NCBI RefSeq assembly: GCF_003026215.1
Contig: NZ_PYOC01000019.1
Coordinates: forward strand, 20,070 to 84,069
Source of the DNA: Photobacterium indicum
GTDB lineage: Bacteria > Pseudomonadota > Gammaproteobacteria > Enterobacterales > Vibrionaceae
Direction of reading: 5' to 3'
DNA: 64,000 nucleotides
Under the pieces are notes generated by a model. It searched no databases. It saw nothing but the letters and a program-made list of their open reading frames with translations, and was not told the origin of the DNA. Below, piece by piece: positions 9,671 through 19,297 of the stretch (position 1 is the stretch's first letter; each line of letters starts with the position of its first letter). A program made the translations under genes and the position numbers.

Positions 9671-10576
9671 TTATAGGTCGTCGATGTAACCTAGGCTGCG
9701 CAATGCACGTTCGTCATCTGCCCATCCTGATTTCACTTTAACCCATAGCTCTAGGTACACTTTACGTTCAAACAAGTCTTCCATATCAATACGGGCTTCA
9801 CGACCGATGACTTTCATCTTCTCGCCGTTTTTACCAATAACCATTTTCTTCTGGCCTTTACGCTCAACCAAAATCAAACCGTTGATATCAAAACCATCCA
9901 TCTTAGGGTTGTAATCAAAACGCTCGATTTCAACCGTAACAGAATAAGGAAGTTCTTCGCCTAAGAAACGCATTAGTTTTTCACGAATGATTTCAGATGC
10001 CATAAAGCGTTGTGAACGGTCTGTCACATAATCTTCAGGGAAGTAATATTCACCTTCAGGAATGTGAGCACGTACAATCTTTTCTACCGCATCAACGTTA
10101 GTACCGCTTTTCGCAGAAATTGGCACAACATCCACAAAGTCCATCTTCTTCGATAGAGCATCTAAATGCGGAAATAAATCGCCTTTTTCTTTAACGTTAT
10201 CAACTTTGTTGATCAACAATACTGTAGGTAGCCCACTTTTCTTAAGCTTATTCAGTACCATTTCGTCATCAGCAGTCCACACTGTACCGTCGACCAAGAA
10301 CAATACTAGTTCAACATCAGTCAATGAGCTGCTTGCAGCACGGTTCATCAAACGGTTGATCGTACGCTTTTCTTCAATGTGAAGACCAGGAGTATCGATA
10401 AACACCGCTTGGTAACCATCACGGGTATCTACACCCATAATACGGTGACGAGTGGTTTGTGGTTTACGTGAAGTGATCGAAAGCTTCTGCCCAACCAAAC
10501 GGTTAAGTAGAGTCGATTTACCAACGTTAGGTCGGCCTACGATGGCTATAAAGCCGCAATGTTGCTTCTCTGTCAT
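9671..10576 (-). CDS. era: GTPase Era
   Basis: Era is an essential GTPase that binds 16S rRNA and assists 30S subunit assembly. The 301-residue protein has G1 (GRPNVGKST, about 14-22), G3 (DTPG), G4 (NKVD) and a C-terminal KH domain with VIGKNGEKMKVIG. The start overlaps the rnc stop by four bases, the usual rnc-era translational coupling. Confidence 0.98.
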   Translation of the reverse strand: MTEKQHCGFIAIVGRPNVGKSTLLNRLVGQKLSITSRKPQTTRHRIMGVDTRDGYQAVFIDTPGLHIEEKRTINRLMNRAASSSLTDVELVLFLVDGTVWTADDEMVLNKLKKSGLPTVLLINKVDNVKEKGDLFPHLDALSKKMDFVDVVPISAKSGTNVDAVEKIVRAHIPEGEYYFPEDYVTDRSQRFMASEIIREKLMRFLGEELPYSVTVEIERFDYNPKMDGFDINGLILVERKGQKKMVIGKNGEKMKVIGREARIDMEDLFERKVYLELWVKVKSGWADDERALRSLGYIDDL

Positions 10577-11247
10577 GATTCCAACTGCTTAAGCGCAAGT
10601 TCTGCTGCTGCCTGCTCTGCCTTGCGCCGGCTGCTGCCTTTACCAATAACAGGCTTATCCAAACCCGTCACTTCACATTGCACCGTGAACTCTTGATTAT
10701 GAGCTTCACCATGCACCTTAGTTACAGTATACGCTGGAAGCGCTAAACGACGACCTTGTAAACACTCTTGCAGACGTGTTTTAGGATCTTTCTGGTTAAT
10801 ACCAGGCTGAATCGTTTCAAGACGAGACTGATACCAAGATAAAATAACCTTACGTACCTGTTCCGTATCACTGTCCAGATAAATTGCACCGATAATCGCT
10901 TCTACGCAATCAGCTAGAATTGAATCACGACGGAACCCGCCACTTTTCAGCTCACCTGGACCCAGTAATAAATAATCACCAAGTTCAAATTCACGGCCCA
11001 ATTCAGCTAATGTTTTGCCACGAACAAGCGTTGCTCGCATACGGCTCATATCACCTTCATCCACATGAGGAAAACGGTGATATAAGTCATCGGCAATAAC
11101 AAAGCTTAAGATCGAATCGCCTAAAAACTCTAAGCGTTCGTTATGCGTTCCATTAGCACTGCGGTGTGTCAGTGACAATGTCATCAACTCAGTACTATTA
11201 AATTGATACCCCAGCTTACGCTGGAGTCTATTCGCAGGAGATGTCAT
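10573..11247 (-). CDS. rnc: Ribonuclease III
   Basis: RNase III cleaves double-stranded RNA and processes the rRNA precursor. The 224-residue protein shows the catalytic signature ERLEFLGDSIL with acidic metal ligands, a second acidic patch around DCVEAIIGAIYLD, and a C-terminal double-stranded RNA binding domain (about 155-224, ending GSSRRKAEQAAAELAL). In E. coli it autoregulates through its own leader; no such site was worked out here. It lies ten bases after lepB. Confidence 0.98.
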   Translation of the reverse strand: MTSPANRLQRKLGYQFNSTELMTLSLTHRSANGTHNERLEFLGDSILSFVIADDLYHRFPHVDEGDMSRMRATLVRGKTLAELGREFELGDYLLLGPGELKSGGFRRDSILADCVEAIIGAIYLDSDTEQVRKVILSWYQSRLETIQPGINQKDPKTRLQECLQGRRLALPAYTVTKVHGEAHNQEFTVQCEVTGLDKPVIGKGSSRRKAEQAAAELALKQLES

Positions 11248-11257
11248 TTTATCTCAA

Positions 11258-12157
11258 TCAGTTTATGCTACCAATGCGATTAAAACGCACATCAGTAGGA
11301 ATCCAAGATGGTAGTACGCTATCAGCACTTCGTTCAAACTCAAAGCTGATCCAGATCGCGACCGCCTTTCCGACTAAATTCGCTTCTGGAACAAAACCCC
11401 AGTAACGACTGTCTGCACTATTATCGCGATTATCACCCATCATAAAATATTCACCTTCAGGCACAACCCACTCAGTGATTCCCGGACGAGGCTGGTAAGC
11501 CAATGTACGGTCACGTTTTAATGGATTCACTAAAATTTGATGATCTACATCACCCAACTTTTCATTAAATTTCACTAAACGTGTCATATTTTGAGTGAAT
11601 TCACTGTCAGTCATGTTACTTAACGGTACGACGTTACAATCTGTAGTGCCTTTCGGCGCAATACAAATCTGCTTATCTGCGCTGTAACGAACAGTGTCGC
11701 CAGGCATACCAACTACACGTTTTATGTAATCAATATTCGGTTGAGGTGGGTATTTGAATACCACAACATCGCCACGTTCAGGTTCACTTGTTTCAATCAA
11801 CTTATGACGGAAAACAGGATCGCGCAAACCGTATGCGAATTTCTCAACCAAGATGAAATCACCAATAAGTAGCGTTGGCATCATCGAGCCGGATGGGATC
11901 TGGAACGGCTCATAAACAAATGAGCGAAATACCATTATAAGCGCAATCACCGGAAACATAGAGCTAGTTGATTCTATCCAGCTCGGTTGCGGTGCTACGG
12001 TTTCTAGGGTTTTAACATCTACTTGATCGCCAGCATTTGCAGCTGCCGCATCAATTTTCAATTGACGCTTTGGCGCCCAGACAAACCTATCAAGAGCCCA
12101 AATGAGCCCGGTAAATAATGTCGCAAGTACCAAAATTAACGAAAAAGTATTAGCCAT
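11258..12157 (-). CDS. lepB: Signal peptidase I (LepB)
   Basis: LepB is the inner-membrane protease that removes signal peptides from exported proteins. The 299-residue protein has two N-terminal membrane helices (about 4-22 and 66-82), the catalytic serine S91 in IPSGSMMPTL, and the general-base lysine K146 in YIKRVVGMPGD. The C-terminal signature GDNRDNSADSRYWG is complete. It sits between lepA and rnc; a strong palindrome separates it from lepA. Confidence 0.97.
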   Translation of the reverse strand: MANTFSLILVLATLFTGLIWALDRFVWAPKRQLKIDAAAANAGDQVDVKTLETVAPQPSWIESTSSMFPVIALIMVFRSFVYEPFQIPSGSMMPTLLIGDFILVEKFAYGLRDPVFRHKLIETSEPERGDVVVFKYPPQPNIDYIKRVVGMPGDTVRYSADKQICIAPKGTTDCNVVPLSNMTDSEFTQNMTRLVKFNEKLGDVDHQILVNPLKRDRTLAYQPRPGITEWVVPEGEYFMMGDNRDNSADSRYWGFVPEANLVGKAVAIWISFEFERSADSVLPSWIPTDVRFNRIGSIN

Positions 12158-12232
12158 TGTATTCCCTAATCAATGTAACAGTTCAGCTTTATATCGCTGA
12201 ACTACTCAAAAATGTGTTTACGCATTAAATGA

Positions 12233-12265
12233 AAATGCTGATTTAATTATTATAAATCAGCATTT
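12233..12265 (-). repeat. Perfect 13-bp inverted repeat between lepA and lepB
   Basis: AAATGCTGATTTA and its exact complement are separated by seven bases. On the minus strand the second arm runs into TTTTCATTT, so it may act as a weak terminator or attenuator inside the lepA-lepB operon, or as an RNA-stabilising hairpin. Confidence 0.6.
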
Positions 12266-12309
12266 AAAGTATTAATAGAAACACACAGGTAATGAGATAA
12301 GCTATCTAC

Positions 12310-14103
12310 TTATTTTTTACCTACATGTAAAATAGCTAAGAACGCTTCTTGAGGCAGCTCGACATTACCGATTTGCTTCATACGTTTTTTACCATCTTTC
12401 TGCTTCTGTAGCAGCTTCTTCTTACGACTGATATCGCCACCGTAACACTTAGCAATAACGTTTTTACGTAACTGCTTAACGGTTGCACGGGCAATAATCA
12501 TACCGCCAATCGCCGCTTGAATCGCAATATCAAACATCTGACGAGGAATGAATTCCTTCATCTTGTCGACTAAATCACGACCGCGACCATTCGCATTATC
12601 TTTGTGCGTAATGATAGCAAGTGCATCAACACGATCGCCATTAATCATTACATCAACACGTACCATGTTTGATGGTTGGTAACGCTGGAAGTTATAATCT
12701 AGCGATGCGTAACCACGTGATGTCGATTTCAAACGGTCGAAGAAATCCAATACCACTTCTGACATCGGAATATCATATGTCAACGCAACTTGGTTACCGT
12801 GGTAAACCATATCGACTTGCATACCACGTTTTTCGATACACAGGGTAATTACATTACCTAGGTATTCTGATGGTACCAAGATATTACAACGTGCAATTGG
12901 CTCACCAATAACGGCAATATCATTCACGGCTGGTAGCTTTGATGGGCTATCAACATAAATGGTTTCGCCACGTGTAGTTTCAACTTCATAAACTACGGTT
13001 GGTGCCGTGGTAATAAGCGCAAGATCGTATTCACGTTCCAAGCGTTCTTGAATAATTTCCATATGCAGCATGCCAAGGAAACCACAACGGAAACCAAAAC
13101 CAAGTGCAGAAGAACTTTCTGGTTCATAGAACAAAGATGCATCATTTAGGCTTAATTTACCCAGTGCATCACGGAAGTTCTCGTAATCATCAGAAGATAC
13201 AGGGAACAGACCGGCATAAACCTGAGGCTTCACTTTCTGAAAGCCTGGTAATGGTGATTCACAGCCATCTTTAGCTGTAGTGATCGTATCACCAACTGGT
13301 GCACCTAAGATGTCTTTAATACCACAAACAACCCAACCTACTTCACCAGTGTTCAGCTCTGTCGTGTCGATTTGCTTCGGTGTAAAGATACCTAAACGGT
13401 CAATATTCCAAACCTGACCTGTGCTCATCATCTTAATTTTTGCATTTTTCTTTAGTGAGCCATTTTTAACTCGAACCAAAGAAACTATGCCTAAATAATT
13501 ATCGAACCATGAGTCAATGATCAAGGCTTGTAACGGACCTTCAGGATCACCTTCTGGTGGTGGAATAGCAGCAACGATGTTTTCAAGAACATCTTCAACG
13601 CCTAGGCCTGTTTTCGCAGAACAGCGCGTTGCATCTACCGCATCGATACCGACAATGTCTTCTATTTCTTCTGCTACACGCTCTGGATCAGCCGCTGGTA
13701 AGTCGATTTTATTCAAAATCGGCACCACTTCTAGGTCCATCTCCATTGCTGTATAACAGTTAGCTAATGTCTGAGCTTCTACGCCCTGACCAGCATCAAC
13801 CACCAGCAAAGCCCCTTCACAGGCTGCTAATGAACGCGATACTTCGTATGAGAAGTCAACGTGTCCTGGCGTATCGATGAAATTAAGCTGATAAGTTTCA
13901 CCATCTTTAGCCGTATAGTCGAGTGTTACACTCTGGGCTTTGATAGTGATACCGCGTTCGCGTTCAAGATCCATGGAATCTAAAACCTGCGCAGACATTT
14001 CACGGTTGGAAAGGCCACCACAGACTTGAATTAGACGGTCGGATAAGGTCGACTTACCATGGTCGATATGTGCAATAATCGAAAAGTTACGAATGTGCTT
14101 CAT
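12310..14103 (-). CDS. lepA: Elongation factor 4 (LepA)
   Basis: LepA (EF4) is a translational GTPase linked to ribosome back-translocation and to 30S assembly. The 597-residue protein is the family length and starts with MKHIRNFSIIAHIDHGKST, with P-loop motif at AHIDHGKST, switch DTPGHVDF and NKIDLP. The elongation-factor G-like domains follow, ending with the LepA-specific C-terminal domain rich in lysine (SRKKKLLQKQKDGKKR). It lies downstream of rseC with a 76-base gap and upstream of lepB. Confidence 0.98.
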   Translation of the reverse strand: MKHIRNFSIIAHIDHGKSTLSDRLIQVCGGLSNREMSAQVLDSMDLERERGITIKAQSVTLDYTAKDGETYQLNFIDTPGHVDFSYEVSRSLAACEGALLVVDAGQGVEAQTLANCYTAMEMDLEVVPILNKIDLPAADPERVAEEIEDIVGIDAVDATRCSAKTGLGVEDVLENIVAAIPPPEGDPEGPLQALIIDSWFDNYLGIVSLVRVKNGSLKKNAKIKMMSTGQVWNIDRLGIFTPKQIDTTELNTGEVGWVVCGIKDILGAPVGDTITTAKDGCESPLPGFQKVKPQVYAGLFPVSSDDYENFRDALGKLSLNDASLFYEPESSSALGFGFRCGFLGMLHMEIIQERLEREYDLALITTAPTVVYEVETTRGETIYVDSPSKLPAVNDIAVIGEPIARCNILVPSEYLGNVITLCIEKRGMQVDMVYHGNQVALTYDIPMSEVVLDFFDRLKSTSRGYASLDYNFQRYQPSNMVRVDVMINGDRVDALAIITHKDNANGRGRDLVDKMKEFIPRQMFDIAIQAAIGGMIIARATVKQLRKNVIAKCYGGDISRKKKLLQKQKDGKKRMKQIGNVELPQEAFLAILHVGKK

Positions 14104-14179
14104 GAATGGCGTGACTAGCTCGTGATTTAAATGAATGGGATCTTTTGATCAAGTTGACGGATTCTACCGAATTTCAGGG

Positions 14180-14677
14180 CTACTCGCTATCTTTCGATGC
14201 AGCATTTATCATCTTATCTGATGATAGTGGTTGCCCCAATACCCGAATCAGGCTCGGTTCATAGTCCGAATTGCCGTCTAAGCGCTTAGCATATTGCCGC
14301 GCAAGTAGCAGCCCAATAGCTGCACTGACCATAGATGTAATAATGACACCGAGTTCGCTGGTGCCTGCTAAATCAACAAACCACCACTGCCCTACGACTG
14401 CACCCACGACTAAAAATAGCAACGGTACAATGTATACCAGCAGTGCAGAACTCAGCATACTTTTTTCTGATAATCCAATTTCAACAACCTCACCAATCGT
14501 TAGCGACTTGTCTGTCACTAACGTGACTTGGTGTGCTCGCCCAGGTATTGCTTTAGTCACAATACCTGTTCCACAATTATCACGTGACGCACAATGACCA
14601 CAACTGGTTTGTTGCTTACAACTGACAGTCACACTGCCTTGATCTACAGCGATAACCGTTGCCAGTGTACTCATCAT
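14180..14677 (-). CDS. rseC: SoxR-reducing system protein RseC
   Basis: RseC is an inner-membrane protein of the rpoE operon that positively affects sigma-E activity and takes part in reducing SoxR with the Rsx complex. The 165-residue protein has an N-terminal cysteine cluster (CKQQTSCGHCASRDNC) and two membrane helices (about 75-97 and 105-125). Its first ATG overlaps the rseB stop. Confidence 0.93.
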   Translation of the reverse strand: MMSTLATVIAVDQGSVTVSCKQQTSCGHCASRDNCGTGIVTKAIPGRAHQVTLVTDKSLTIGEVVEIGLSEKSMLSSALLVYIVPLLFLVVGAVVGQWWFVDLAGTSELGVIITSMVSAAIGLLLARQYAKRLDGNSDYEPSLIRVLGQPLSSDKMINAASKDSE

Positions 14678-15672
14678 GGCTTTGTACCCTCGGTAGTCGG
14701 ACTAACGATAGGGGAATCAACAAAAGCAATAGACTCAGCAATACGTCGTGCAGTGGCTGGTGGAATATCACCAACGACAGTCACTTCTTTACCACCAAGT
14801 ACATGGCTATGCAAAGTACGACGGCCTTGTCTTACAAGCTGCTCACGTACAGTATAGTTGTCAGCATCAGAAACGTAGATAGAAAGGCTAAATAACCCAT
14901 CACTGTACATTTTACTTTCAACCGGACGCTCTGTTAGCACCAAGCGATGGCGATTACGCGAAACAGACTCAAAACCTTGAGGCAACCAATTCACCGACCA
15001 ACCAAGATCTGCTTGAGGCTGTGGTGGTAGTTGTACAACAGCTGGCAAATCAACCGTACTTAAATTTTTAAGTACTTCACCGACTTTAGGATTAACCACA
15101 TAAGAAACTGCACGATACTGTTCTAATGGTTCACCGTCACGATCTAGCAAATCAGCACGCATCACTAAATGGCTACGTGTATCTACCCACAATAAGTAGG
15201 AGTAACGCGTCCCATCTTTGGGAGCAACGCGTATAACATCACAAGCCACACCAGCTTCACGCGCACGTCCCATCGAAATGAAATCATAGAAATCCGACAA
15301 TTCATGAATATTTGTTTTCATGACTGGAGGCAACGGTGCCACCATTTTATTGCTGTCGATTGTGAATGGATCTAACCCCGGTTCAAAATAACTGACTTCA
15401 CGACCACGCTGAATCACCTCACGTGGTGGACCACTAAGGTAAATAAGATGTGCGTACGTTTTACCATCTTCTACAGCATGGCGATAACGCAGCGGTTCAA
15501 TACTATTTTTCTTAATTAGTATGTAAGAGAGCTCATAACTGAGGTCTCTACTAGCCTCATCCATTTGATGCAACAAAGCCTCAGCTGAAGCTTTAGGTTC
15601 TTCTTCAGCAGAGGCTTGTATTGGCATCAATAGGCTGACCAGTGTCACGGCACCGACCAGAATTTTAATCAT
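14674..15672 (-). CDS. rseB: Sigma-E factor regulatory protein RseB
   Basis: RseB is a periplasmic protein that binds the periplasmic part of RseA and shields it from DegS; lipopolysaccharide intermediates relieve this. The 332-residue protein starts with a signal peptide (cleavage likely after ASA at about residue 22) and shows the MucB/RseB two-domain pattern with YEPGLDPFTI and LLWVDTRSHLVMRADLLD. It shares one base with rseA and overlaps rseC. Confidence 0.96.
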   Translation of the reverse strand: MIKILVGAVTLVSLLMPIQASAEEEPKASAEALLHQMDEASRDLSYELSYILIKKNSIEPLRYRHAVEDGKTYAHLIYLSGPPREVIQRGREVSYFEPGLDPFTIDSNKMVAPLPPVMKTNIHELSDFYDFISMGRAREAGVACDVIRVAPKDGTRYSYLLWVDTRSHLVMRADLLDRDGEPLEQYRAVSYVVNPKVGEVLKNLSTVDLPAVVQLPPQPQADLGWSVNWLPQGFESVSRNRHRLVLTERPVESKMYSDGLFSLSIYVSDADNYTVREQLVRQGRRTLHSHVLGGKEVTVVGDIPPATARRIAESIAFVDSPIVSPTTEGTKP

Positions 15673-16370
15673 TAATCCGCCACAGATGAATTTGCTTCTA
15701 ATAATGTTCTATCGATACTGCCATCTTCAGCATTAAAGCGAAGTTGCAATTCATAATCTTGCAGCATCGCGTTAATACGGCGACGTTGCTCCATTAATTG
15801 CGCTTCACTTGGTGCACTATTGTGCGCACCAGTACGGACAGAATCACGCGTTAAGCTGACAGGTTCAGCTTTTCCTCCAAACGGAATGGTTTGAAGTACT
15901 GGTAATTGTGAATTCGTTGCATCTGCAACCAATGCATCATCACCGCCATTGTATTGTTGAACACCAACAATAACAGCTAATGATACTGACGCTGCAATCG
16001 CCACTTGACCAAACTGAGTCAACCAAGCAGGTAAAGTACGCTTAGCCTGACGCGGTGTAGGCTGTGATTCAGTTTTTTGTGCAGTTCTGATATCAATAAC
16101 AGGGGTATCAACAACAGGAGCAATTACATCAGGTTCTGCACTAAAGTCGGTTAATCCTACATGAGCAGGTTCATTATCCAATGCTAACGCTACGCTTCCA
16201 GCAATATTCCATTCTTTGCATTGCGGGGCGTCACCTCGGATAACATCACCAATAAGGTTGAAGTCATGCCAAGATTGTTCGCTTTCTTTGTCTACGGTCA
16301 GCGCATTAATAATACTCTGATCGAGCTCTTCGCCATCAACTAGCGCCGAAATCTTTTCTTTATCAGCCAT
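15672..16370 (-). CDS. rseA: Anti-sigma-E factor RseA
   Basis: RseA is the membrane anti-sigma factor that holds RpoE until DegS and RseP cut it under envelope stress. The N-terminal cytoplasmic domain (KEKISALVDGE, SWHDFNLIGDVIRG) binds sigma, one membrane helix lies at about 125-146, and the C-terminal domain is periplasmic. It has 232 residues, slightly longer than E. coli (216). It is located 24 bases after rpoE. Confidence 0.95.
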   Translation of the reverse strand: MADKEKISALVDGEELDQSIINALTVDKESEQSWHDFNLIGDVIRGDAPQCKEWNIAGSVALALDNEPAHVGLTDFSAEPDVIAPVVDTPVIDIRTAQKTESQPTPRQAKRTLPAWLTQFGQVAIAASVSLAVIVGVQQYNGGDDALVADATNSQLPVLQTIPFGGKAEPVSLTRDSVRTGAHNSAPSEAQLMEQRRRINAMLQDYELQLRFNAEDGSIDRTLLEANSSVAD

Positions 16371-16394
16371 TTCTCTTCACCGTTTGGCTTAACA

Positions 16395-16973
16395 TTATCG
16401 TTGCATAAGAGGACGTATGCGTTTTTCAACTGCCTCTCGAGCACGGAATATGCGTGATCTTACAGTACCTACAGGGCAATCCATTATTTCTGCAATATCT
16501 TCATAGCTTAAACCATCCAGTTCGCGCAATGAGATCGCAGTTTTAAGATCTTCCGGCAATGATTCTATGGTACCAAAGACAACCCGCTTTAATTCTTCAG
16601 ACAACATTTGGTTCTCAGGGTTCGAAATTTCTTTCAATGCACCGCCAGTTTCGTAATATTCTGCATCTTCTGCATCAACATCGGAAGCGGGTGGACGACG
16701 TCCCTGAGCCACTAAATAATTCTTCGCAGTATTAACAGCAATACGGTATAGCCATGTATAGAAAGCACTTTCACCACGAAATGTAGGCAAAGCTCTATAC
16801 GCCTTAATAAAGGCTTCTTGTGCAACATCAGGGACATCGCCTGAGTTACTGACATACCGCGCAACGAGATTACAAACTTTATTTTGATATTTTATTACCA
16901 AAAGATTAAACGCTTGCTTATCTCCTCGTTGGACTCGCTCTATTAATACCTGATCAGTTTGCTGCTCGCTCAT
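16395..16973 (-). CDS. rpoE: RNA polymerase sigma-E factor
   Basis: RpoE is the ECF sigma factor for the envelope stress regulon. The 192-residue protein shows region 2 (FNLLVIKYQNKVCNLVARYV, DVAQEAFIKAYRAL, ESAFYTWLYRIAVNTAKNYL) and region 4 (LRELDGLSYEDIAEIM, GTVRSRIFRAREAV). It leads the rpoE-rseA-rseB-rseC operon. A sigma-E type promoter about 200 bases upstream supports autoregulation. Confidence 0.98.
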   Translation of the reverse strand: MSEQQTDQVLIERVQRGDKQAFNLLVIKYQNKVCNLVARYVSNSGDVPDVAQEAFIKAYRALPTFRGESAFYTWLYRIAVNTAKNYLVAQGRRPPASDVDAEDAEYYETGGALKEISNPENQMLSEELKRVVFGTIESLPEDLKTAISLRELDGLSYEDIAEIMDCPVGTVRSRIFRAREAVEKRIRPLMQR

Positions 16974-17172
16974 TCGAGCGTGTACTCCTATATCTGTCTT
17001 GCACTCGGATTCGTACTATTACAGGTCAATGTTACGTTAATAACTAATTTATGTCGTATTAACCACTTACCTGTTCAAGTGTTTTATGCAGACTAAGATT
17101 GCTAAAAAAACGTCTGTAAACACTCAGCTAAAACACAGTAGTATGAAAACATTTATGAGCGTGAGCACTATG

Positions 17173-17200
17173 TATGACTCGAGAAAAACGGCAAAGTTCC
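17173..17200 (-). promoter_or_regulatory. Predicted sigma-E promoter of the rpoE operon
   Basis: On the minus strand GGAACTT is followed after 15 bases by GTCATA, which fits the sigma-E consensus (GGAACTT, about 16 bases, TCnnA). It would start a leader of roughly 190 bases before rpoE. The autoregulated rpoE promoter is known in E. coli; its position here is inferred from the motif. Confidence 0.65.
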
Positions 17201-17480
17201 TAGCCGAAAGAAATAATTTCTTAGTAATAGTGCGCGATCTTTTTATCACTATGACGCATTATACAACGATAAGTGCTTCATATGTTACACCAACTATGCT
17301 TGCTAGCGAGACAAATCAATGTCAAAAAAATGCATTTATTTGATGGGGTCTTCGCTTTTAACTTTAATAAGTAAACCACACGAACACGATATAAAACAAT
17401 AATGTGGATACTTCACTTTGCTAAAGTAATTATTTAACTTTTGCTGATGTACATACTCGATGACGAGCAATAAGGATTTG

Positions 17481-17497
17481 ATGGTCACTATGACCAT
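17481..17497. repeat. Palindrome in the nadB leader
   Basis: ATGGTCA and TGACCAT are separated by three bases, 55 bases before the nadB start. It could be an operator or a small hairpin; no regulator can be named from sequence alone. Confidence 0.4.
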
Positions 17498-17551
17498 TCA
17501 GGATGGATTTTGGTAATATATGGCGGATTGCCACAGGGATATGATATCGAT

Positions 17552-19174
17552 ATGAACAAAAATCGTGAACATCATTGCGATGTTTTAGTCATTGGTAGCG
17601 GTGCTGCCGGTTTAACACTTGCACTTCGTTTAGCGCCTTTAAGTAAAGTCGTTGTAGTCAGTAAAGGTACACGCAGTGAAGGGGCAACATACTACGCACA
17701 AGGTGGTATTGCCGCTGTTTTTGATGAATCAGACAGTATTGAATCACATATAGAAGATACACAAATTGCAGGTGCACATTTATGTGATGATAATGTGGTG
17801 CGCTTCATTGCGGAAAATGCCAAAGAATCGGTTCAATGGCTGATTGATGGCGGTGTACCCTTTGATCGTGAAGAACAAGATAATGATGATGAAAGCCCTC
17901 GCTATCATTTAACGCGTGAAGGTGGTCATAGTCACCGACGTATATTGCATGCCGCCGATGCCACAGGCATGGCAATGCAAAACTCACTGCAAGATAACGT
18001 TCATAACCACCCCAATATCGAAGTATTAGAGCGTCATAATGCGCTTGATCTTATTACTCACCAGAAGCTAGGTAACAACGATACACCAAACCGTGTATTA
18101 GGCGCTTATGTCTGGAACCGTAATAAAGAAGTGGTTGAAACAGTACATGCCAAATTTGTTGTACTCGCAACAGGTGGCGCTTCAAAGGTATACCAGTACA
18201 CATCAAACCCAGATGTATCTTCTGGCGATGGTATTGCCATGGCATGGCGTGCAGGGTGTCGAGTAGCGAATCTTGAATTTAACCAATTTCACCCAACATG
18301 CTTGTTCCACCCTGACGCAAGAAACTACCTATTAACCGAAGCACTACGTGGTGAAGGGGCATATTTACGTCGCCCTGACGGTAGCCGTTTCATGAGCGAT
18401 TTCGATGAACGCGGTGAGCTTGCACCACGTGATGTCGTCGCACGCGCAATCGACTTCGAGATGAAGCGTTTGGGGGCCGATTGTATGTTTCTAGATATCA
18501 GCCATAAGTCTGATGATTTTATTACTAAACATTTCCCAACGATTTATGAAAAACTATTAACGTTCAACATTGATATCACCCAAGAGCCAATCCCAATCGT
18601 GCCAGCTGCGCACTATACCTGTGGCGGTGTGATGGTCGATACCAAAGGTCGAACAGATTTAGACGGTTTATATGCGATTGGCGAGGTCAGTTACACTGGC
18701 TTGCACGGTGCAAACCGCATGGCTTCTAACTCATTATTAGAGTGTGTTGTATATGCAAGTTCAGCCGCTGAAAGCATCAGTTCGAAATTAGATAATGTCA
18801 GCATGCCCGCTCCTCTTCCCCATTGGGATGAAAGCCAAGTTAACTGTTCAGATGAAGAAGTCGTTATCCAACACAACTGGCATGAACTACGTCTGTTTAT
18901 GTGGGATTACGTCGGAATTGTACGTTCAACCAAACGGTTAGAACGCGCAATGCGTCGAATTCAGCTGCTTAAACAAGAAATTGATGAATACTACGGTAAC
19001 TTCCGCGTGTCTAACAACCTGCTTGAACTTCGTAATTTAGTCCAAGTGGCAGAGCTAATTGTTCGATGTGCGCTAGAACGAAAAGAAAGCCGAGGTTTAC
19101 ACTTCACCTTAGATTATCCAGAGCTGAAAGAAAACTCAGGACCAACCATTCAAACACCGGATCAGCCTTGTTAA
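17552..19174 (+). CDS. nadB: L-aspartate oxidase NadB
   Basis: NadB oxidises L-aspartate to iminoaspartate with FAD, the first step of de novo NAD synthesis together with NadA. The FAD-binding VLVIGSGAAGLTLALRL opens the protein; the catalytic-region motifs REGGHSHRRI and HYTCGGVMVD, and GANRMASNSLLE, are present. A frame extends upstream to a TTG at 17510, but the ATG at 17552 gives 540 residues, the E. coli length, and is chosen. The gene is transcribed alone, diverging from rpoE as in E. coli. Confidence 0.97.
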   Translation: MNKNREHHCDVLVIGSGAAGLTLALRLAPLSKVVVVSKGTRSEGATYYAQGGIAAVFDESDSIESHIEDTQIAGAHLCDDNVVRFIAENAKESVQWLIDGGVPFDREEQDNDDESPRYHLTREGGHSHRRILHAADATGMAMQNSLQDNVHNHPNIEVLERHNALDLITHQKLGNNDTPNRVLGAYVWNRNKEVVETVHAKFVVLATGGASKVYQYTSNPDVSSGDGIAMAWRAGCRVANLEFNQFHPTCLFHPDARNYLLTEALRGEGAYLRRPDGSRFMSDFDERGELAPRDVVARAIDFEMKRLGADCMFLDISHKSDDFITKHFPTIYEKLLTFNIDITQEPIPIVPAAHYTCGGVMVDTKGRTDLDGLYAIGEVSYTGLHGANRMASNSLLECVVYASSAAESISSKLDNVSMPAPLPHWDESQVNCSDEEVVIQHNWHELRLFMWDYVGIVRSTKRLERAMRRIQLLKQEIDEYYGNFRVSNNLLELRNLVQVAELIVRCALERKESRGLHFTLDYPELKENSGPTIQTPDQPC

Positions 19175-19221
19175 GCTGCCAACGTTGTTAGCAATGCTAC
19201 TTTAATCTAAGTGCCTTTCTT

Positions 19222-19250
19222 AAAATCCCAACTTCGGTTGGGATTTTTTT
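19222..19250 (+). terminator. nadB terminator
   Basis: AAAATCCCAAC, a TTCG tetraloop and GTTGGGATTTTTTT form a textbook intrinsic terminator 48 bases after nadB. It may also serve the converging ygfX gene. Confidence 0.95.
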
Positions 19251-19297
19251 GAACATGATTCAATGAAAAACGTATCCCGTATGAATCCTGCATCACT

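Larger units (their letters stand above)
16974..17551. other. Divergent rpoE/nadB intergenic region
   Basis: This 578-base gap between two divergent genes holds the predicted sigma-E promoter and a palindrome at 17481-17497. An 85-codon open frame at 17086-17343 has no convincing ribosome site or family features and is not called. The nadB promoter must lie here but no clear sigma-70 boxes were identified. Confidence 0.6.

Noticed and set aside
17086..17343. 85-codon open frame between rpoE and nadB
   Set aside because: It has no convincing ribosome site and low-complexity composition, and it runs antisense through the predicted sigma-E promoter; no family features.
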